64,000 nucleotides of DNA from Rhynchonema sp. JSB1_4 (GCA_030248065.1 JASAMV010006274.1:1-64000); one strand, 5' to 3'. Positions 41,201 through 54,436 are shown, numbered from the stretch's first letter. Program-made: numbers and translations. The notes: a model not told the origin generated them from the sequence alone.

Positions 41201-44200
41201 TATATTCACCGGTTTTGACATTCTCGATGTATTTCATGTCGGAATTCGCAAGTTTGACTGTCTAGAATGAGAAAAATACCAACATAATAATGCTCAAATA
41301 AATATTTTTAATGTCTCCTAAGCATTCCACGACTGGCTGGTTATGTGACACACACAGTGCTGAAGCGTAGGCGGGACAACTTTGACCATTGCACAGCGCT
41401 GGGCCGGTGCAAGCGTAAGCCTAAGCCTAACCACATGCCTAATCATAAGCCTAACCCAAAGCATGAGCCTATCCCTCACAACAAACGCAACACTGGATTG
41501 TGGGTAGAGTACCGTGCCTTGAAAGGATGAGGATAAGTCAATGTTCGTAACATACCCCAAGCGCGTTGACAGTGTACTGCATATTGGGCATGTTCTGTGC
41601 AGTCACATTCACTGGACAGTTCATTGTGTTGATGAAATTCAACTGGCCCGTGCCCTCGTTTGGCAGCACTGGCAGGGTTGGCTAAATCAATTATTTTTTT
41701 TTGTAAAATTGTCGATTTCTAAAAATTTCAAATACCAACATTGACGATGAATTGGATTATTGCAGCGACAAAGAACGCGGACGCCGCCACAAAACCGCCA
41801 ACACACATTCGACGCAGCGGGCTAAAATTGCAAAGTGATTTTTTTTAAAAAAGCAATTTTTTCACAAAAAGAATATAAAAATCTTTATTTTGAGTTGAAC
41901 AAAGACAACTAACGTCGGCTCGATTTTAATGAAACGGAAGAATGGATAGACGAGACCTTGGAAGATTGGAATGAAGACGAGAATGAGAATTGGGTTGATC
42001 GCCTGTAAGACAATGATATGGTGCCGTATGAGGTTGAATACCTCTAAAGTTATTCACAAATATTATGTTCTTCTTTTGAATACCTGAATCAACGACGGAG
42101 GCATAATCCATCCGGCGACAGTGTAGTCCATTTCGGTCGTTTGCAGCACCCAACGAGAACCCTGATCATTCAATCAACCAATCAATTTATCAAAACAGTC
42201 GATCCTCTGTGTAGTGAATTGATCGCGACATGGCGTTTGTTCACTATGTTGAATATTCATTGTGTTTTAATTTTCAGTACGAAACGAATGAATCACTCAG
42301 GCGGCGAACTCGTTCACTGTAATTACAGAGCGTTTCACTGTGATGGAGGTTTGTCAGTTTGCGACCACCAAACAATGTTCCTGAGAGGGCTCGAACCTGC
42401 GACTCCCTCCCAACCGGTCAGGCGCTCTACCAACAGGGTTCCTCTATAACGTTACGCTGCAGGGACTGTACCACATGCGGACAGCGCATAGTATTCTCGG
42501 GTTCGTAATACGCGGTTTGTGTCTATCTATTCGCCAGACCACAGGTTCACTATGGGGAGGGACGATTGAATGTAGGTGTACATACTGTACCTGTTGATCG
42601 AAAAGCGTCCAGAAGACAGGCAACGGGATGAACATGACCAACACTCGCAACAGACTCTTTACGTCTTCGATGAATTGAGCCTGTGAAACATCGGTTTTTT
42701 ATAGGCACTAACACAACAACAATTACGGTATGCAGAGGTACAAGGTAAGGTACTAGGTATACCTTGTGACACTTCTCCCTCGTGCATCGGTCGTCGTATT
42801 CGCAACTGTGATTGTCCATATAGTGGTCGAGCCAGTGGTCACGTTTGATCTCGAAGTAGCGCCTATTTTTCAGCGCCGTCTGTCAACAAAACAACAACGC
42901 AGTGCTTCGAATTATACATAGGTCACTAACAATGATAGGCTTGTGGGTATCGACTTGCGAATAACGTAAGTCAAGACCAGAGCATCAGCGCAGAAACCTC
43001 AAGCCTGATTGCAATCCTGAGCGTCGGTCCAGGCCTGATACACGCCCAAGCCCAAACTAGGCACTAACTGCCCACGCCATAGGGCCAATAGTGACCAAAT
43101 TATTGTGACCAAGGCAACCCGCTAACCGAGATCGCTCTGAACACTTCAGCGATGATGTTTTCTTTCGGCGGGATCTTGCGGTAACCGAACAGGCTGCCGA
43201 CCACGAAACAGACTGTAATTTTGCGCTTTTTTCAGCTGGTCAGTATTTTCGAAACAATTGAGCGACAGGCTGAGAGTGGGCATGCAAACAACTGCAACTC
43301 ACCGACAGCCAAGATCATCAGAACGGCCGGTATGCCAAATGCGAGCGGATAGCAAGTGTCCTGTCCGGCGCAGCGTTGTACTGAAACAATGGATATACAT
43401 AGGTACCTATATATATTATTATTTTGGCTTATTCTAATGTAGTCTACGTCACGGCGCACATTTTGTGCTAACGCAGCTGAGTGTCTGTGGTCGTCCAATT
43501 CATTCGTCGCGCTATCCAAGTGCATGCACAGTATAGTCCATCCATCAGCTCGTGACACTTTTTGTCAGCTGAAAAGCTTGACAGGATCCAGTGCTGTTCC
43601 GGTTCCGGTTGGCTTACGAAAAAAGAAAAGAAAGAGAAATCGGTTTTTATTTTATTTTTGTGTGCCGTTTTCTCTGACATTGCCTTGCGGAGGAACAATT
43701 TTTTCACCACGGAACCTGAACCTCCCAAACGAAAGTGCCATGAGCTGATGGACGGACTATACATATGTATACTGCACATGATTTTAGGCTGCATTGACGA
43801 TCAGCGTTAACGATATGCGTTGATCACACGAATATAAGCCATGGTTGAGGTCGCTTGTGTTTGCCGTTTGGTTGTTGGGCTTGAGATCAACTTATATGCT
43901 GGCAAAAACAAGCAACATTTTATACCAATCGCACATAAAATGACCTTGCTTCCACCACCATGCCCAAGTTTGACACAAAATAAATTCACACCGGAATCTG
44001 CTGAAAAAAATGTAACCTTGCAACATCGGCGACAGAATGATCGAGAGAAGACTGCCAGAATTGATTGCGAAATAGAAGAACGAGAAGTATGGTTCAATTA
44101 ATCCCTCCTGAAATGGTGAATCTGTTTCTTCTACCATTGGGGCCGGCATTTGGGGCCCGATCAATTCGGGCCTGATCACACAATTACTTTCATCAGGGTC

Positions 44201-47200
44201 GGTGAGTGCAGCCCAAGCTAACCTTGAAAGTGAACCCTCCGAAACGGCCCCAACAACCGGACCACAATTGCAGGAGAATAGTTTTTGTCAACAAAAACTC
44301 TAGTTATTCTACGACATGTCGTTGATATCTTCTACCTTTTTCATTATGATCACATGATCAAGTCCGCCATCATAAGGAAGGTTCACTGTGGTGACGTATA
44401 GTTCAAAAAACGTCAGTTGGAGAATCAACGACAGATTACTTTCTGGTGTCCAGTGGTCACTATAAAGAGGTGACACTGTAGGCAATACCTGTCCCCGTTT
44501 GAACTGGTCGGCTCCGAAGGGCGCCACACACGGTTTGATACCACCCGTGCCGATGCCGATAATGAACAGGCCAATCAGATCGAGCCAGCTGAAATGAGAA
44601 ATATTATGTTGCCAGACCGCATACACATGTAACTTTTGAAAAACTAACAGAATATTAGTGCCACTGGCATCAACAATTTGAAAAACCGAATCCATTTTAA
44701 ACTCACGGATGCACCCCAGCGGCGGTTATGTAGGAGGCAGCGGCCAGAATAATGCTGCCCGCTGCGTACAACATCGAAATCCACAGAATCACGCTGAAAA
44801 ATGTAACAATGTTGTGGTTGGAGCTAATTCAGACCAGTGTAAACGTTGTTCCCCCAGCATCAAATGAACAACTTTTACGCTGATCGAAAATGGTGCTTCA
44901 ATTCAATCACACATCGAACCAAAATTTGTCCTCGTGTCTTCAAACTCAAAATAGACAGTAATCCGGCAGTGGATGGCTGTAAGCCTATAATTACAAAAAA
45001 AGACGTGCGCGACCAGCAAAGCAGATCTCTGATCCGCGATCGCCTTGGGCTACCAGCGGATAGAAAACCAATAAAAACATTTATAAATATTTATACAAAA
45101 AATATTTTTCCCAAAAATGCAGAAACATAACCACCAACTTGAACTTTCCCACGTATCCATCGGCGGCGATTGCGCCCAAAATCGGCGAGAAGTACGCGAC
45201 AACGGTGAACAAATGGTAGAGAACGGTGGCATTGTTGTCGGAGAAACCCAGTTTGACCAGATACATAAACAACACGGCTGCAATGGCGGGTTAGCTGATG
45301 TTTCACAATGCTGTTTTAAGTTGTCGTGAATTTGACGTGAATTTCTACTATTGACACAGACTCGTTGTAGTAACATTATCGCGACCGGCAATTTTCTGTG
45401 ACCATAAACAATATCCGCTGAGCTTAAAGCGGCCCCGCCGCTATTGTTTTTTTGGTTTTCGACCTCGCTTTTTTCACTTATATCGTTTGTTGGCATCGAG
45501 ATCAAGAACATTAGTTTTGACGAACTTCACGAAAATGGCTATTACCCACCGAAATCGATCCGCCAAGATGGTCTATCGGGAACAAAACTGTCCGATATTG
45601 ATGCACTTTTGCACATGATCATCAGGAATGACAAGAGAAATTCAAAATCACTGGGGCGTGATATAGGCGGCGGGTTACGGTAGCCCGATAAAACATTAGC
45701 TCTTTTGTAAATAACAAATGTTTTGTCAACCTACCGTAACGCGCCGCCTATACCACACCTCTGTGATTTGAATTTTGCTTTGGAAATCCTGATTTCCATG
45801 CACACATAGTGCATCAATATTGGGATAATTTGTTCCCGTGCGGCCATGTTGGTTGATCGATTTCGGTGGGTAAACGTCAGTTTGGTGAAGTTCTTGAAGG
45901 TTAATGTTCTTCATCTCAGTGCCAACTAACGATTAATATAAAAAAACCGAGGTCCAAAACCCAAAAAACAATAGCGGCAGGCCCCCTTTAACGACCGATT
46001 CAAATCGGGGACTCAAATTGCATTATGAAAAATAATGGAGGTTCCACTCTAAAGAGTCTCACTATAAAGAGCGTACACTGTATACACCGAAGACAGTGAG
46101 ATGCGTATAATATTATATTATACGCACTGGAAATGACTTTTGTCCGGTGCCTAACTTGACGATTGTGAAAGGATCGGATCGTCCTTCGTCATTGATTTGT
46201 TAAAACTGATGCAATTTGTCCTACCAGCCCGAAACCATGACCAGTGCGAGGTCACGACTATAACGGCGGTGACAAAAATACAAAGCGCGCGCTCTGGCGA
46301 TTGGTAAAAAAGGTGCACTGGCGCCACAAACTTTGACCAGCGTAAAAATTGTTCATTTTGAGTTCTCCTGTTATCACGGCCTTCGATGCCGGCTCAAGTG
46401 CCACCAACGAAAGAATAAACAAGACAATGCCATCCCCGAACCTCGCATGCCATAGAAATTAAATCTTTCGCAGAATTCATTGCCGACGATGCAGAAGACA
46501 GACTTTGGCCACTGCCTCCACGCCTTGAGCATTCCCTGAAACAGCAAGGTGACGATCTAGTTTTTCCAGCACTGGCCTGGTTTGCGATAAATCAAACGTG
46601 GTGATCAGACCGAACAGGATCGGAGCTGCCATAATCGAGTTTCTGTGAACCTTTTGGCTGCCTTCACAATGCATGCGAGTTAGCGATTTTGTGAGTTTGC
46701 GATTTTGCGAGTTGCGAGTTTGCGAGCCTGAATTTCGACTCGCATTTGTGTTCACAATGGAAATTCACAACTCGCATGCGAGCTCGCAAACTCGCAGCTC
46801 GCAAAATCTCAAACTCGCAACTCGCAAACTCGCATTCGTGTTCACAATGCACGCGCGCGAGTCGGTTATCGCAGGATCTTCTCATCCAATACTTCAGAAC
46901 TTCTAGTCATTTCCTTTCAAATCAATGAATTTAACTTGTGTGCAAAACAAACATTCCGCTTGAACATCATTTCCCTTCAGATTAACTAACTTGCACGTTT
47001 TTTGTGTTGACAGGAGAATGATATAGTTATGGATAAAGACAGCAAACTTGTAGCGACAAAACACTTTGTAACAACAATTAAAATTGACTAGGTTCAATTT
47101 TAGAAATCAAGCTCATCGAAATAATTATGTTTTCTTGCTAAGGAAAGCACGCGCGCAGCAAACTCGCGTCCAAAATTAGAACCAATCCTAATCGGCCTTT

Positions 47201-48589
47201 TGCGAGTTTGCGAGCCGAAAACTCGCAAAATCGCAAACTCGCATTTTGCATTGTGAACACCATTGCGAGCCGCGCTGGCTCGCAAACTCGCATGCATTGT
47301 GAAGGCAGCCTTATTTATGTCCATGATCAGTGATCTACTTGGTCCGAGCAAGAAAACTATGGCTGGCTGGAGGGGTCCGGCGCAAGAAAGCTATGTACCC
47401 AGCTAGTCGGTAACCCCGATTTGGGAATATTGGTCCAGAAGTCAAAAACAGTGCTATAAAAATTGGTCAAAATTATGCTAAAATAAGCCTTTAAAGGCGT
47501 ACTATTGTCCACGTGTAAAAAAATTTTGAGCGAATTTGACCATTTTGGCGCATGAAATGGTCATTTGGCACAAAAATCAACACTTTTTTCTGACTTGATG
47601 ACCGGAGCAAGAAAGCTACTGTGGGTATATAGCTAGCCAGCCAGTTTGTTGGTATGGGTTTACCTAGCAGTTGGGGGCTTTACGGTACGGGCGCATATAC
47701 CCCCAACTTATGTATACATCACTGTCCATGATTGGTTTCGACAAGCGTAAAGGTTGTTCACGAATCGAATACCTGCGGCTGAAGAACTTCACGCTGGTGA
47801 AAACTAGCGGCAGCAAATGGTCTTCTTGAAGTATTCTTATAATATTGAACAAGGTCACGTGACCAAGACAGATCCATTACGATCCAATCACCAAGTTTGA
47901 AACCACTAAAAATGTTAGTGAGACAAGGAGTAAAAGACACAAACATGTGCATAGCACGTAATGCAACTCACAATTCGTTCATTCCGATTCGCTCCTTCGT
48001 CGCTGCTGCTCGTGTCTCCCCCGCTCGCATCGACTGAAACATCATTATGAATTGTTATACGTTTTGTATGTATAATGCATGCATTTTGTGAGAAATTATA
48101 CACATATCAGGTTACTCATTTTTTAACTGTGAACGAAAATGTCAAAGGCACTGAGAATGCCGATCAATCCCGCTCTCTCCTAATAACCATTAATGGGGAA
48201 TTATTAGGAAATTTTCCTTGGGGGTTTACTAGGAATACAAAAATTTTCGGACACGTTATGAAACATAACTCATATTCTGATGGCTTATTTCCAGCTAATT
48301 CGCCATATAACAGGAGCGAACTCAAAGGAAACAATGTAAACTCTGCCCAAAAACGAGTTATGCATGTTTTTTGCACGTGGCTCAGTAAAATCTGGCATCC
48401 ATCCTGACAAGTTTCTTCATTAACCACATGTTAATTCTGCATCAATGTTTTCGAATAATCTCCCTTTGAGGGTTATTCGGAAATTTTTCAATCAATCCCC
48501 CGCTGGGGGGTTATTCGGAGGATTAATCAGCATTCTGCGGCACAAAATTTACCATTTTCTACCAGATTCTGAGTCTTCTCGTTGTCCAT
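35221..48589 (-). CDS. Proton-coupled oligopeptide transporter, SLC15/POT (PTR2) family
   Basis: Plasma-membrane H+/di-tripeptide symporter. Exons (minus): 48589-48553, 48033-47972, 46533-46442, 45277-45139, 44793-44707, 44588-44489, 44107-44017, 43380-43303, 43212-43127, 42879-42763, 42680-42591, 42161-42084, 42002-41914, 41821-41740, 41681-41556, 41261-41112, 41055-41008 (tentative), 39858-39776, 38395-38225, 36723-36633 (tentative), 36135-36001, 35902-35795, 35436-35221. The start [12 protein letters not shown] is an acidic cytoplasmic leader. TM1 carries [15 protein letters not shown] with the ExxER proton motif. The PTR2 signature [19 protein letters not shown] is in exon 6. [25 protein letters not shown] and [10 protein letters not shown] match SLC15A1/A2. 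Exons 15-20 form the large luminal domain between TM9 and TM10 ([13 protein letters not shown]). The C-terminus is an acidic tail ending GEMTPKY. Phases agree except for doubt over exon 36723-36633. Introns host at least seven inverted-repeat elements. Confidence 0.94.
37815..38146. mobile_element. TAGTCC-family MITE, intact
   Basis: GTAGTCCATCCACCAGCTCA and the complement GAGCTGATGGATGGACTATA. Interior as in 10995-11326, inverted. In an SLC15 intron, 78 nt from the donor of exon 38395-38225. Confidence 0.8.
38603..38668 (-). repeat. Interstitial TTAGGC-like run, degenerate
   Basis: GGCTTAGGCTTAGGCTTGCG followed by GTTAGGCTCAGACTTAGG; about eight imperfect hexamers in an SLC15 intron. Confidence 0.7.
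38895..39291. mobile_element. hAT-type MITE rich in GGCCCGGCCC
   Basis: Termini CAGAGGTCGCAATCGGGCC and GGCCCGATTGCGACCTCTG with a perfect 8-bp duplication GCTGACAC (38887-38894 and 39292-39299). Inner flanks are GGCCCGGCCCGA repeats. No ORF. In an SLC15 intron. Confidence 0.92.
39342..39699. mobile_element. TAGTCC-family MITE, GAGACGA interior
   Basis: TATAGTCCAGCCACCAGCTC and GAGCTCGTGGTTGGACTATA. The interior is shared with 10011-10745 but lacks the nested element. In an SLC15 intron, 77 nt from the donor of exon 39858-39776. Confidence 0.8.
40008..40182. mobile_element. Near-perfect 175-bp palindrome
   Basis: TGACAATTCTTTTGGGAGAA at the left and its complement at the right. Arms of ~75 bp run inward through GCGTTGCCTGA and GTGCACTGGCTA with a ~20-bp loop. 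Probably a fold-back MITE in an SLC15 intron; no target duplication was identified. Confidence 0.75.
42385..42450 (-). pseudogene. tRNA-like remnant or SINE head
   Basis: On the minus strand TTGGTAGAGCGCCTGACC resembles an A box and GGTTCGAGCCC a B box, about 20 nt apart as in a tRNA. The anticodon stem and acceptor stem do not pair (AGGAAC occurs at both ends in the same orientation). So it is not a functional tRNA; a tRNA-derived SINE or a decayed tRNA fits better. In an SLC15 intron. Confidence 0.45.
43532..43762. mobile_element. TAGTCC-family MITE, second interior type
   Basis: TATAGTCCATCCATCAGCTC and GAGCTGATGGACGGACTATA. The interior GTTCCGGTTCCGGTTGGCTT and CCTGAACCTCCCAAACG matches 3099-3296 in opposite orientation. 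In an SLC15 intron. Confidence 0.8.
45425..45991. mobile_element. Fold-back element with ~265-bp arms sharing a protein-like reading
   Basis: TTAAAGCGGCCCCGCCGCTA at the left and the complement of TAAAGGGGGCCTGCCGCTA at the right. The arms meet near 45710 and are imperfect. Read outside-in, both give the frame: [19 protein letters not shown] (plus) and [19 protein letters not shown] (minus), then GT..(S/N)IDAL. In an SLC15 intron. Confidence 0.65.
46657..47312. mobile_element. Inverted-repeat element built of GCGAGTTTGC words
   Basis: GGCTGCCTTCACAATGCATG and its complement at 47285-47312. Subterminal clusters of GCGAGTTTGCGA in both orientations with internal TTCACAATGC repeats. Multiple subterminal motifs are typical of transposase-binding arrays. 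In SLC15 intron 2. Confidence 0.7.
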
Positions 48590-51282
48590 GGTTTGGGTGA
48601 AGCCTGCACGGTGCAGGTTCTTATTCGATGCGAACTTTAGAGGTGTTTCGTTAAAATTCTTCTTTGAAAAATATGAAGAAGCAGCTGACTATAGTTAGAT
48701 CATTATTCCGATTGCTGAAACGACTATGTACAGCTATTATCAGCGAGTTTTTGTCTGCTTTATTACATCATTGTTGCTGACTGCACTGATAACACTGCCT
48801 ACAGTACAACATGAAGCAGTCGCCATAGTGGTCGCTCATGTTTGGTGTTGTAAATTACGCACTGCATCCATTCCCAACCCAAGTGGGCGTTAGTTTCACC
48901 TTTCTTTTCGCTGTTTTTACTGGCCACCAACAAAGCGAAAAATGCTATATCGTTATCAGCAACTGCAGATGTTATATGTAGGTCCGGTGCTTATTGTTGG
49001 GAGAGCCAAACCTTGTTTGAATGATGAACAAAACGAACAAAAAATTGTGTCAACATGGCAGGGTCCAGCTTGACACATTGCTACTGTACCTGCGAAGACA
49101 AAAGTCAGCGTGCATACAGTACCGGGTCCAATTCTAGGCTGAAAGTTGAAGTCGCGTGCACGCGCGTGCGAAACAGTGCAAAGTATAGGCAAAAGTCGAA
49201 GTAACTTCGCGTGCACGCGAGGTTTTGCGCGTGCGCTGGCGTGCGCTCCCTATGTTTTAGCACTAGGAAGTCGCCTGCACGCGCGTGCACGCGACTTCAA
49301 CTTTCAGCCTAGAATTGCACCCGGAACTGTACTTATACGTATACTTTGTAACATAGAAACGTGTGGGTACCCAATTAAAACTTTGCCCACCATTTTCTTA
49401 TCAGATGAGCGTCATAGGACGCGGGTACGCAAAAGCAAGACAATCATAGCCGGTAACCCCGTGCAAAAAACGACAAAGATACCTATGTACATATCTAAAC
49501 ACTGCTTCGGGTTTTTGATGAAGTTATTTGCAGAACCTGTATCCATGTAACTTTAAGATGCTTCTTTCAGGTGTTTGACCTAAGGTGTATACAGTCAACC
49601 ATCTTTATAGTAGTTATGATAGTGTTAGTGACAACGCAAATTTGGTTTCTGATCTGGCATTAACGTCGCATGACACTCTAGATAGTGTGTTACACAGGGA
49701 CAGAAAATGGCCGGGTCATTATTGCGTCACTATAAAGAGGGCGGGCTGTTCGTGCCGAGCCTAATTTTAAGATGGTTGTTTCTGTTGCCTGACCTCAATG
49801 TTCTTGTGCATACCCATAGTTCCGTTTCAAGAAGTACAGCCTTGACGTCAAACAATTTGTTTATCGCCGTCACGAGCCTTTCCAGTTCATCTACACCCGT
49901 TCTGGTGAACTTGCGTATAGCGATTTTTGCGCGCTCAATAGCACAAAAGCAGCAGTTGATACTGATAACAATCAGGATGCTTACATCAGAGGACCAAACT
50001 TTGTAAAAATGAGAATAAAAAAAATGCAAAAATTGGAAAAATGATACTCAACCTCCATTCAGGGGTTCATATAACGACCGGTCGGTTCTGTCCCTCAGTC
50101 TCAACCACTCCATGGTAATCGATGGGTGTTGGTCCAGATCATGTCATCGTTGTTCGGTGCCCTCTGTCGCCGGTGTGCGGCTCCTAGAGCCAGCCAAGTA
50201 GTGTCATTTAAACGTCATTTTGTTGAATTGATTTCGTTCATTTTCGTCAAAACACTGTTCGAAAAGTGTGCATAGCTAAATTCCACAAAAATGCAACCAC
50301 ACACGCAGGCAACGCGGAGAGCGAAAAAGTTCGTGTGCAGTGCAACACCACACTCAGGTATTGAAAAAACTCGTTGTTCACAGGAAGAATTCTGTTGGCA
50401 AAAATATGAAAAAATAGCGGCGCACACACTGTCACACACACGCAAAAAAATTCTACAATAATAACGAAAGCGTTCGGCGTGACATGCGGTTGTGACAAAC
50501 TATAGTTTCAAATGTGCAAAAGTCGTCACCATTTTATTGTCTTTCGTGTCAGGGCAGAAGCACTACTTTACCATGACAAGCGCCCAGCATCAGATTGCTG
50601 CTTTTCTCCAATATATTACGAGGTTACAGAAACTCAATCATTGTTCCAATTTGTATTAACCGTTCTGTGAAAAACATTATGAAAGTTTGGTGACGTTCGA
50701 CGGTCTTTTAGCCATTCACATCTGAGATTGAAAAGAGTGGAATTTTTCCGTCATGGACCAATGTTGTTTGGAGCCGACAAAAGGACCCTAAAGTCACGGC
50801 ATTTTGTTCATTTTATGATCGGCACCTACGACCTACTGTAAACAACAGTGAAACACACCGTGATCAGCTCGTGTGTAAGATGCTGTGCGCTTCGGCACAA
50901 ATATAATAAAGCACTATGTACGTGTAACATAGCGCTCAAAATCCTACTTCAAACGCGCACAAATCAGTATTTTATTCTGTCCTCCAGCACGTGTGACAGG
51001 CCAGCGGCACAATTTTGATAATCATCACAAACGCACAGCACTCGAACAGTGTGCATTTCTCCAATAAGTTTTCTATAATGAGCCCTCTTTGATCGGGACC
51101 CGCTCATTTTGGTGTCACCATGAAGAATATCCACAAAACAGAGTGGTGATTACGAGGTTAACGGGCGATCTATTTGAGGGACTTGAGGGATGCTCACTAG
51201 GGTCCCAGTTTAAAGAGTGTCACTACAAAGAGGGAAAACTGTATATGCATCAACTCAGTCAAAATATTTGCGGGCTTGTGCC
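48590..51282. other. Intergenic stretch with palindrome and exon-like fragments
   Basis: A palindrome lies at 49117-49331 (TTCTAGGCTGAAAGTTGAAG with CGTGCACGCG-rich arms). On the minus strand, 50116-50052 reads MEWLRLRDRTDRSLYEPLNG before a GTTGAG donor, and 49965-49805 reads RAKIAIRKFTRTGVDELERL before GTATGC. They look coding but do not join in phase, so no gene is called. A possible short unknown gene or remnants. Confidence 0.35.
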
Positions 51283-54125
51283 CTAGTTGTGCGTCAAATA
51301 CTGCGACGTTGCATTGAAGCGCGCGTCGTCTTTGATCACTTTCTGCACCGCGGCCAGAAAATCGGTCTCGGTGGCACGGCCGCGGTTTGCGCGTATCGCG
51401 AACATGCCCGCCTCCGTGCACACACTGCGAATGTCGGCGCCTGTATGGTTGGTTGATGTTCCACAATAATGGCACGTATCAAAACACAACGGTGATTGGT
51501 CTTGCGTTGATTGCGACATATCGCGTGACTTTTTGCATGAGATCCTTTGTGTACATTTCGATATTAGCTGATGCCATGAATTTATTTCCATGCAGCTGGC
51601 AGCTGTATTTGTATATAGAGGTGATGAACAATTTTTACGCTGGTCGAAACTGGTGGCGTCAGTAGAAATATCGAAATACAGTTCATGCAAAATCTCACTT
51701 GATCACGGCAGGCCGCCGTCCCGGACCAAGTTTGATAGCCATATGTTGAGTAACGATATACATTCGATGGGCATGATAACACGGGTGGTGTCTGTCAAGC
51801 GCATCCTATTGCATTCACTTTGCGTGGAGCTAATCATGTCATTATGCAGGGCCTGAATCAATACAACCATCAACAAAAACATCATATTATGAACCATTTC
51901 CTGGCAAAATAAAAAATAATTATTTTTCTCTACCAGTCGAATTTGGACAGAGCCGTGCCAGTAGATCGTAGCGAATACCGGGCTCAACACTCATGTGACG
52001 TGTGTGAATCTTGAAGATGCTCGTTCGACCCTGATTTGGCAAAGAGACAAGTATAAGTGCGTGAAACATTATGTAGACCCTGAATCATCAAGGCGGCCAA
52101 ATCAGCAACGTACGGCATCATCGGGCAAGGCGAACTCGATGCGTCTATCAATACGACCGGGTCGCACCAACGCCGGGTCGAGCATGTCGGGACGGTTCGT
52201 CGCCATAATCACCTATGTTTATATACATGAAGGTTTGTGGAGTCTGATCACCTATGTTTATATACATGAATGTTTGTGGGGTCATGGTCCAACAAGTGAC
52301 CATCTGGTGCATTTGCACTGAGGACGACCTGACGCTCGTTAGTGCGAAAGCAGGACAACACGGGAAATCAGAAGAACACAGGCTGCAAAATCCAACAACT
52401 AAAAAAATGCGCGAGATCAGGTCTGATCAGACACGCATTGCAGTTTTAGATTTCAGTACGGTATGTGTACACACGTTTCCATCTTGTTTTTATGCCCCTC
52501 GCATCATATCGGGCTTACATGACATCTGTGGCCCAATGCAATCTCCCAGTCAGATCACCTTTATATTGCCACGTGGATCGAATCCGTCCAATTGTACGAT
52601 CAATTCCAGCATTGTCCGTTGTACGTCCTCGCGTTCGTCGGATGCACGTTCGCCGCCTTGCAAAATCAGGGTAAGCTTGGGGTCAGAAATCTCAAATTTG
52701 AAAAAAAATTTTTTGCCGAACCGATGCTGTCGATTTCGTCGAAGAATATGATCGATGATTTCTTGCTGCGCGCCAGTTTGAATATCTCGCGCATCATGTG
52801 CGCGCCCTTGAAAATCAGGGTCAATGTTATTCCTTTCAGCGCTTTATACAATAATATGTTTCAGGTCTCGATGGTGATGGGAACACAGTTCCATTATTCA
52901 TACATGATCGGGACTCGTTATTTTCGGTCACTATGACAAGCAGTCGGTCATTAAATTGGTTAACGGCGGATTTGAGAGAAAATATCGTTCAAAAATTTCC
53001 ATAGGGTTAATGGATTACACCGTGGACAATTGGTTATAAATAAGTGAAAAAAATTTATGTCGCGCGTTTTATAACAACGAGGTTTGCTTTGACGATGCCA
53101 TTTCACTGTAAAAGTTTGCACTAAACAAATATAAGCCCAGTCCAAGCCGAACCTCTCCCAAATATCGATGCACCAATTCGCTGCCAATCACGCGAATGAA
53201 GCACGCGTTTGTGTGATTGGCCACTGCACGTGCGCACAACGTCTTGCCCGTACCGGGTGGCCCAAATAGTAGCACACCTTTGGGCGCCTCGATGCCGAGC
53301 TTGACGAAACGTTCCGGCTGAAGATTGTTTTAGGGACGTTGTAAAACTGGTCCACAAGGGCCTGGTACAACGATAATGTGACTTTGTCGGGAACAACAAC
53401 CAAATTTGAAAAAATATCTTGTAAAGGGTACGCCATAAATCATAAAACAAAACCAACCTGTAACAGTGACATTTCGATGACTTCTCTCAATTTAGCGATT
53501 TCGTCCGCGTATCCGCCGATTTGCTCATAGGTCACGTCCGGCTTGTCTTCAACCTGTGGGTGGGGAAGTGGCTTAGGGTGACCCAAAAGTAATGATGTGC
53601 GATTAATTTGCCTAAAAATCCACCCAAAGGCCGCCCACCGAGCACCTGTCAACGAGAGATAGAGAAGTTGTTCGACTTGGGTGTGAGTTTCATTCGATTC
53701 AGGCTGAAGCCTAAGCCCAAGCCTAAGCCTAAATGGCAAGCCTAAGCCTGAAAAATAATCCTAAGCTTATGCTAGAAGAATGGGTGGATTTTTGAGCAAA
53801 TTAATCAAACTTTGAGTAATATTCAACAATTTATGTAAATGCAAAATGTTTCACACACCTCCATGGCGGCGACAAGTGGGTCGAGTTTGGTGGGTAGCGG
53901 TAGGGCGATCTTGTGTGGCTTTGAGGTCAATCTGGACAAATAATCAGCTATTTTATTGAGTTTTTTTAAATGAAATAACTTAATTTCCTTGAAAAAACAG
54001 GGCGTTCCCCAACCCGACGCGTGTGCCCTCCTTTATGTCCTCTGGGTTCACAGATCGAAGCAACGTCACACAGTATTTGGACGGTTTCACCTCAACCACG
54101 TACCACGTCTCGTCCTTTTTCGGGC
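51283..54125 (-). CDS. PSMC2: 26S proteasome regulatory ATPase Rpt1 (PSMC2), N-terminus not found
   Basis: AAA+ subunit of the 19S base that unfolds substrates for the 20S proteasome. Nine phase-consistent exons (minus): 54125-54014, 53931-53859, 53553-53458, 53317-53153, 52806-52722, 52656-52559, 52212-52114, 52030-51934, 51440-51283. The OB-type region ends [11 protein letters not shown] and continues [18 protein letters not shown]. Walker A is [17 protein letters not shown], pore loop and helix [19 protein letters not shown], Walker [12 protein letters not shown], sensor 1 VIMATNRPD, arginine fingers [11 protein letters not shown]. The C-terminus [17 protein letters not shown] and [11 protein letters not shown] matches Rpt1 rather than other Rpt subunits. 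The first exon seen begins in phase 1, so about 120 N-terminal residues lie in unrecognised upstream exons. His replaces the usual Arg in GARM. Confidence 0.95.
53703..53755 (+). repeat. Interstitial GCCTAA run, degenerate
   Basis: AAGCCTAAGCCCAAGCCTAA and AAGCCTAAGCCTG, the complement of TTAGGC, in a PSMC2 intron. Confidence 0.7.
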
Positions 54126-54436
54126 CTGAACGGCAGAAAATTAAGCACCAAAGACTTGGCATTGAAAGCTAAACAATGTGGACGGCATCAACCTTGGTTG
54201 ATAGGATAGGTTTCGACATGGTCGGTCTAGCTCTTTGAATGCGCAAGCGCAGTATGGTTTTTTAGATTTACCGGTGCCACTAACTTTATTTTGATGACCA
54301 ACAGCGTAAAAGTTGTTCCCACTCAGCTGAGAAGCATCTCACACATAAGATAACGGCTGCACAATTAGTTTTTGTGAATGATTGATTGACGAAACGATCT
54401 GAAAAGCAGCATTCGAGCAAGTTGAGTCAAGATCAG

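Noticed and set aside
42385..42450. Functional tRNA gene
   Set aside because: A and B boxes are present but acceptor and anticodon stems do not pair.
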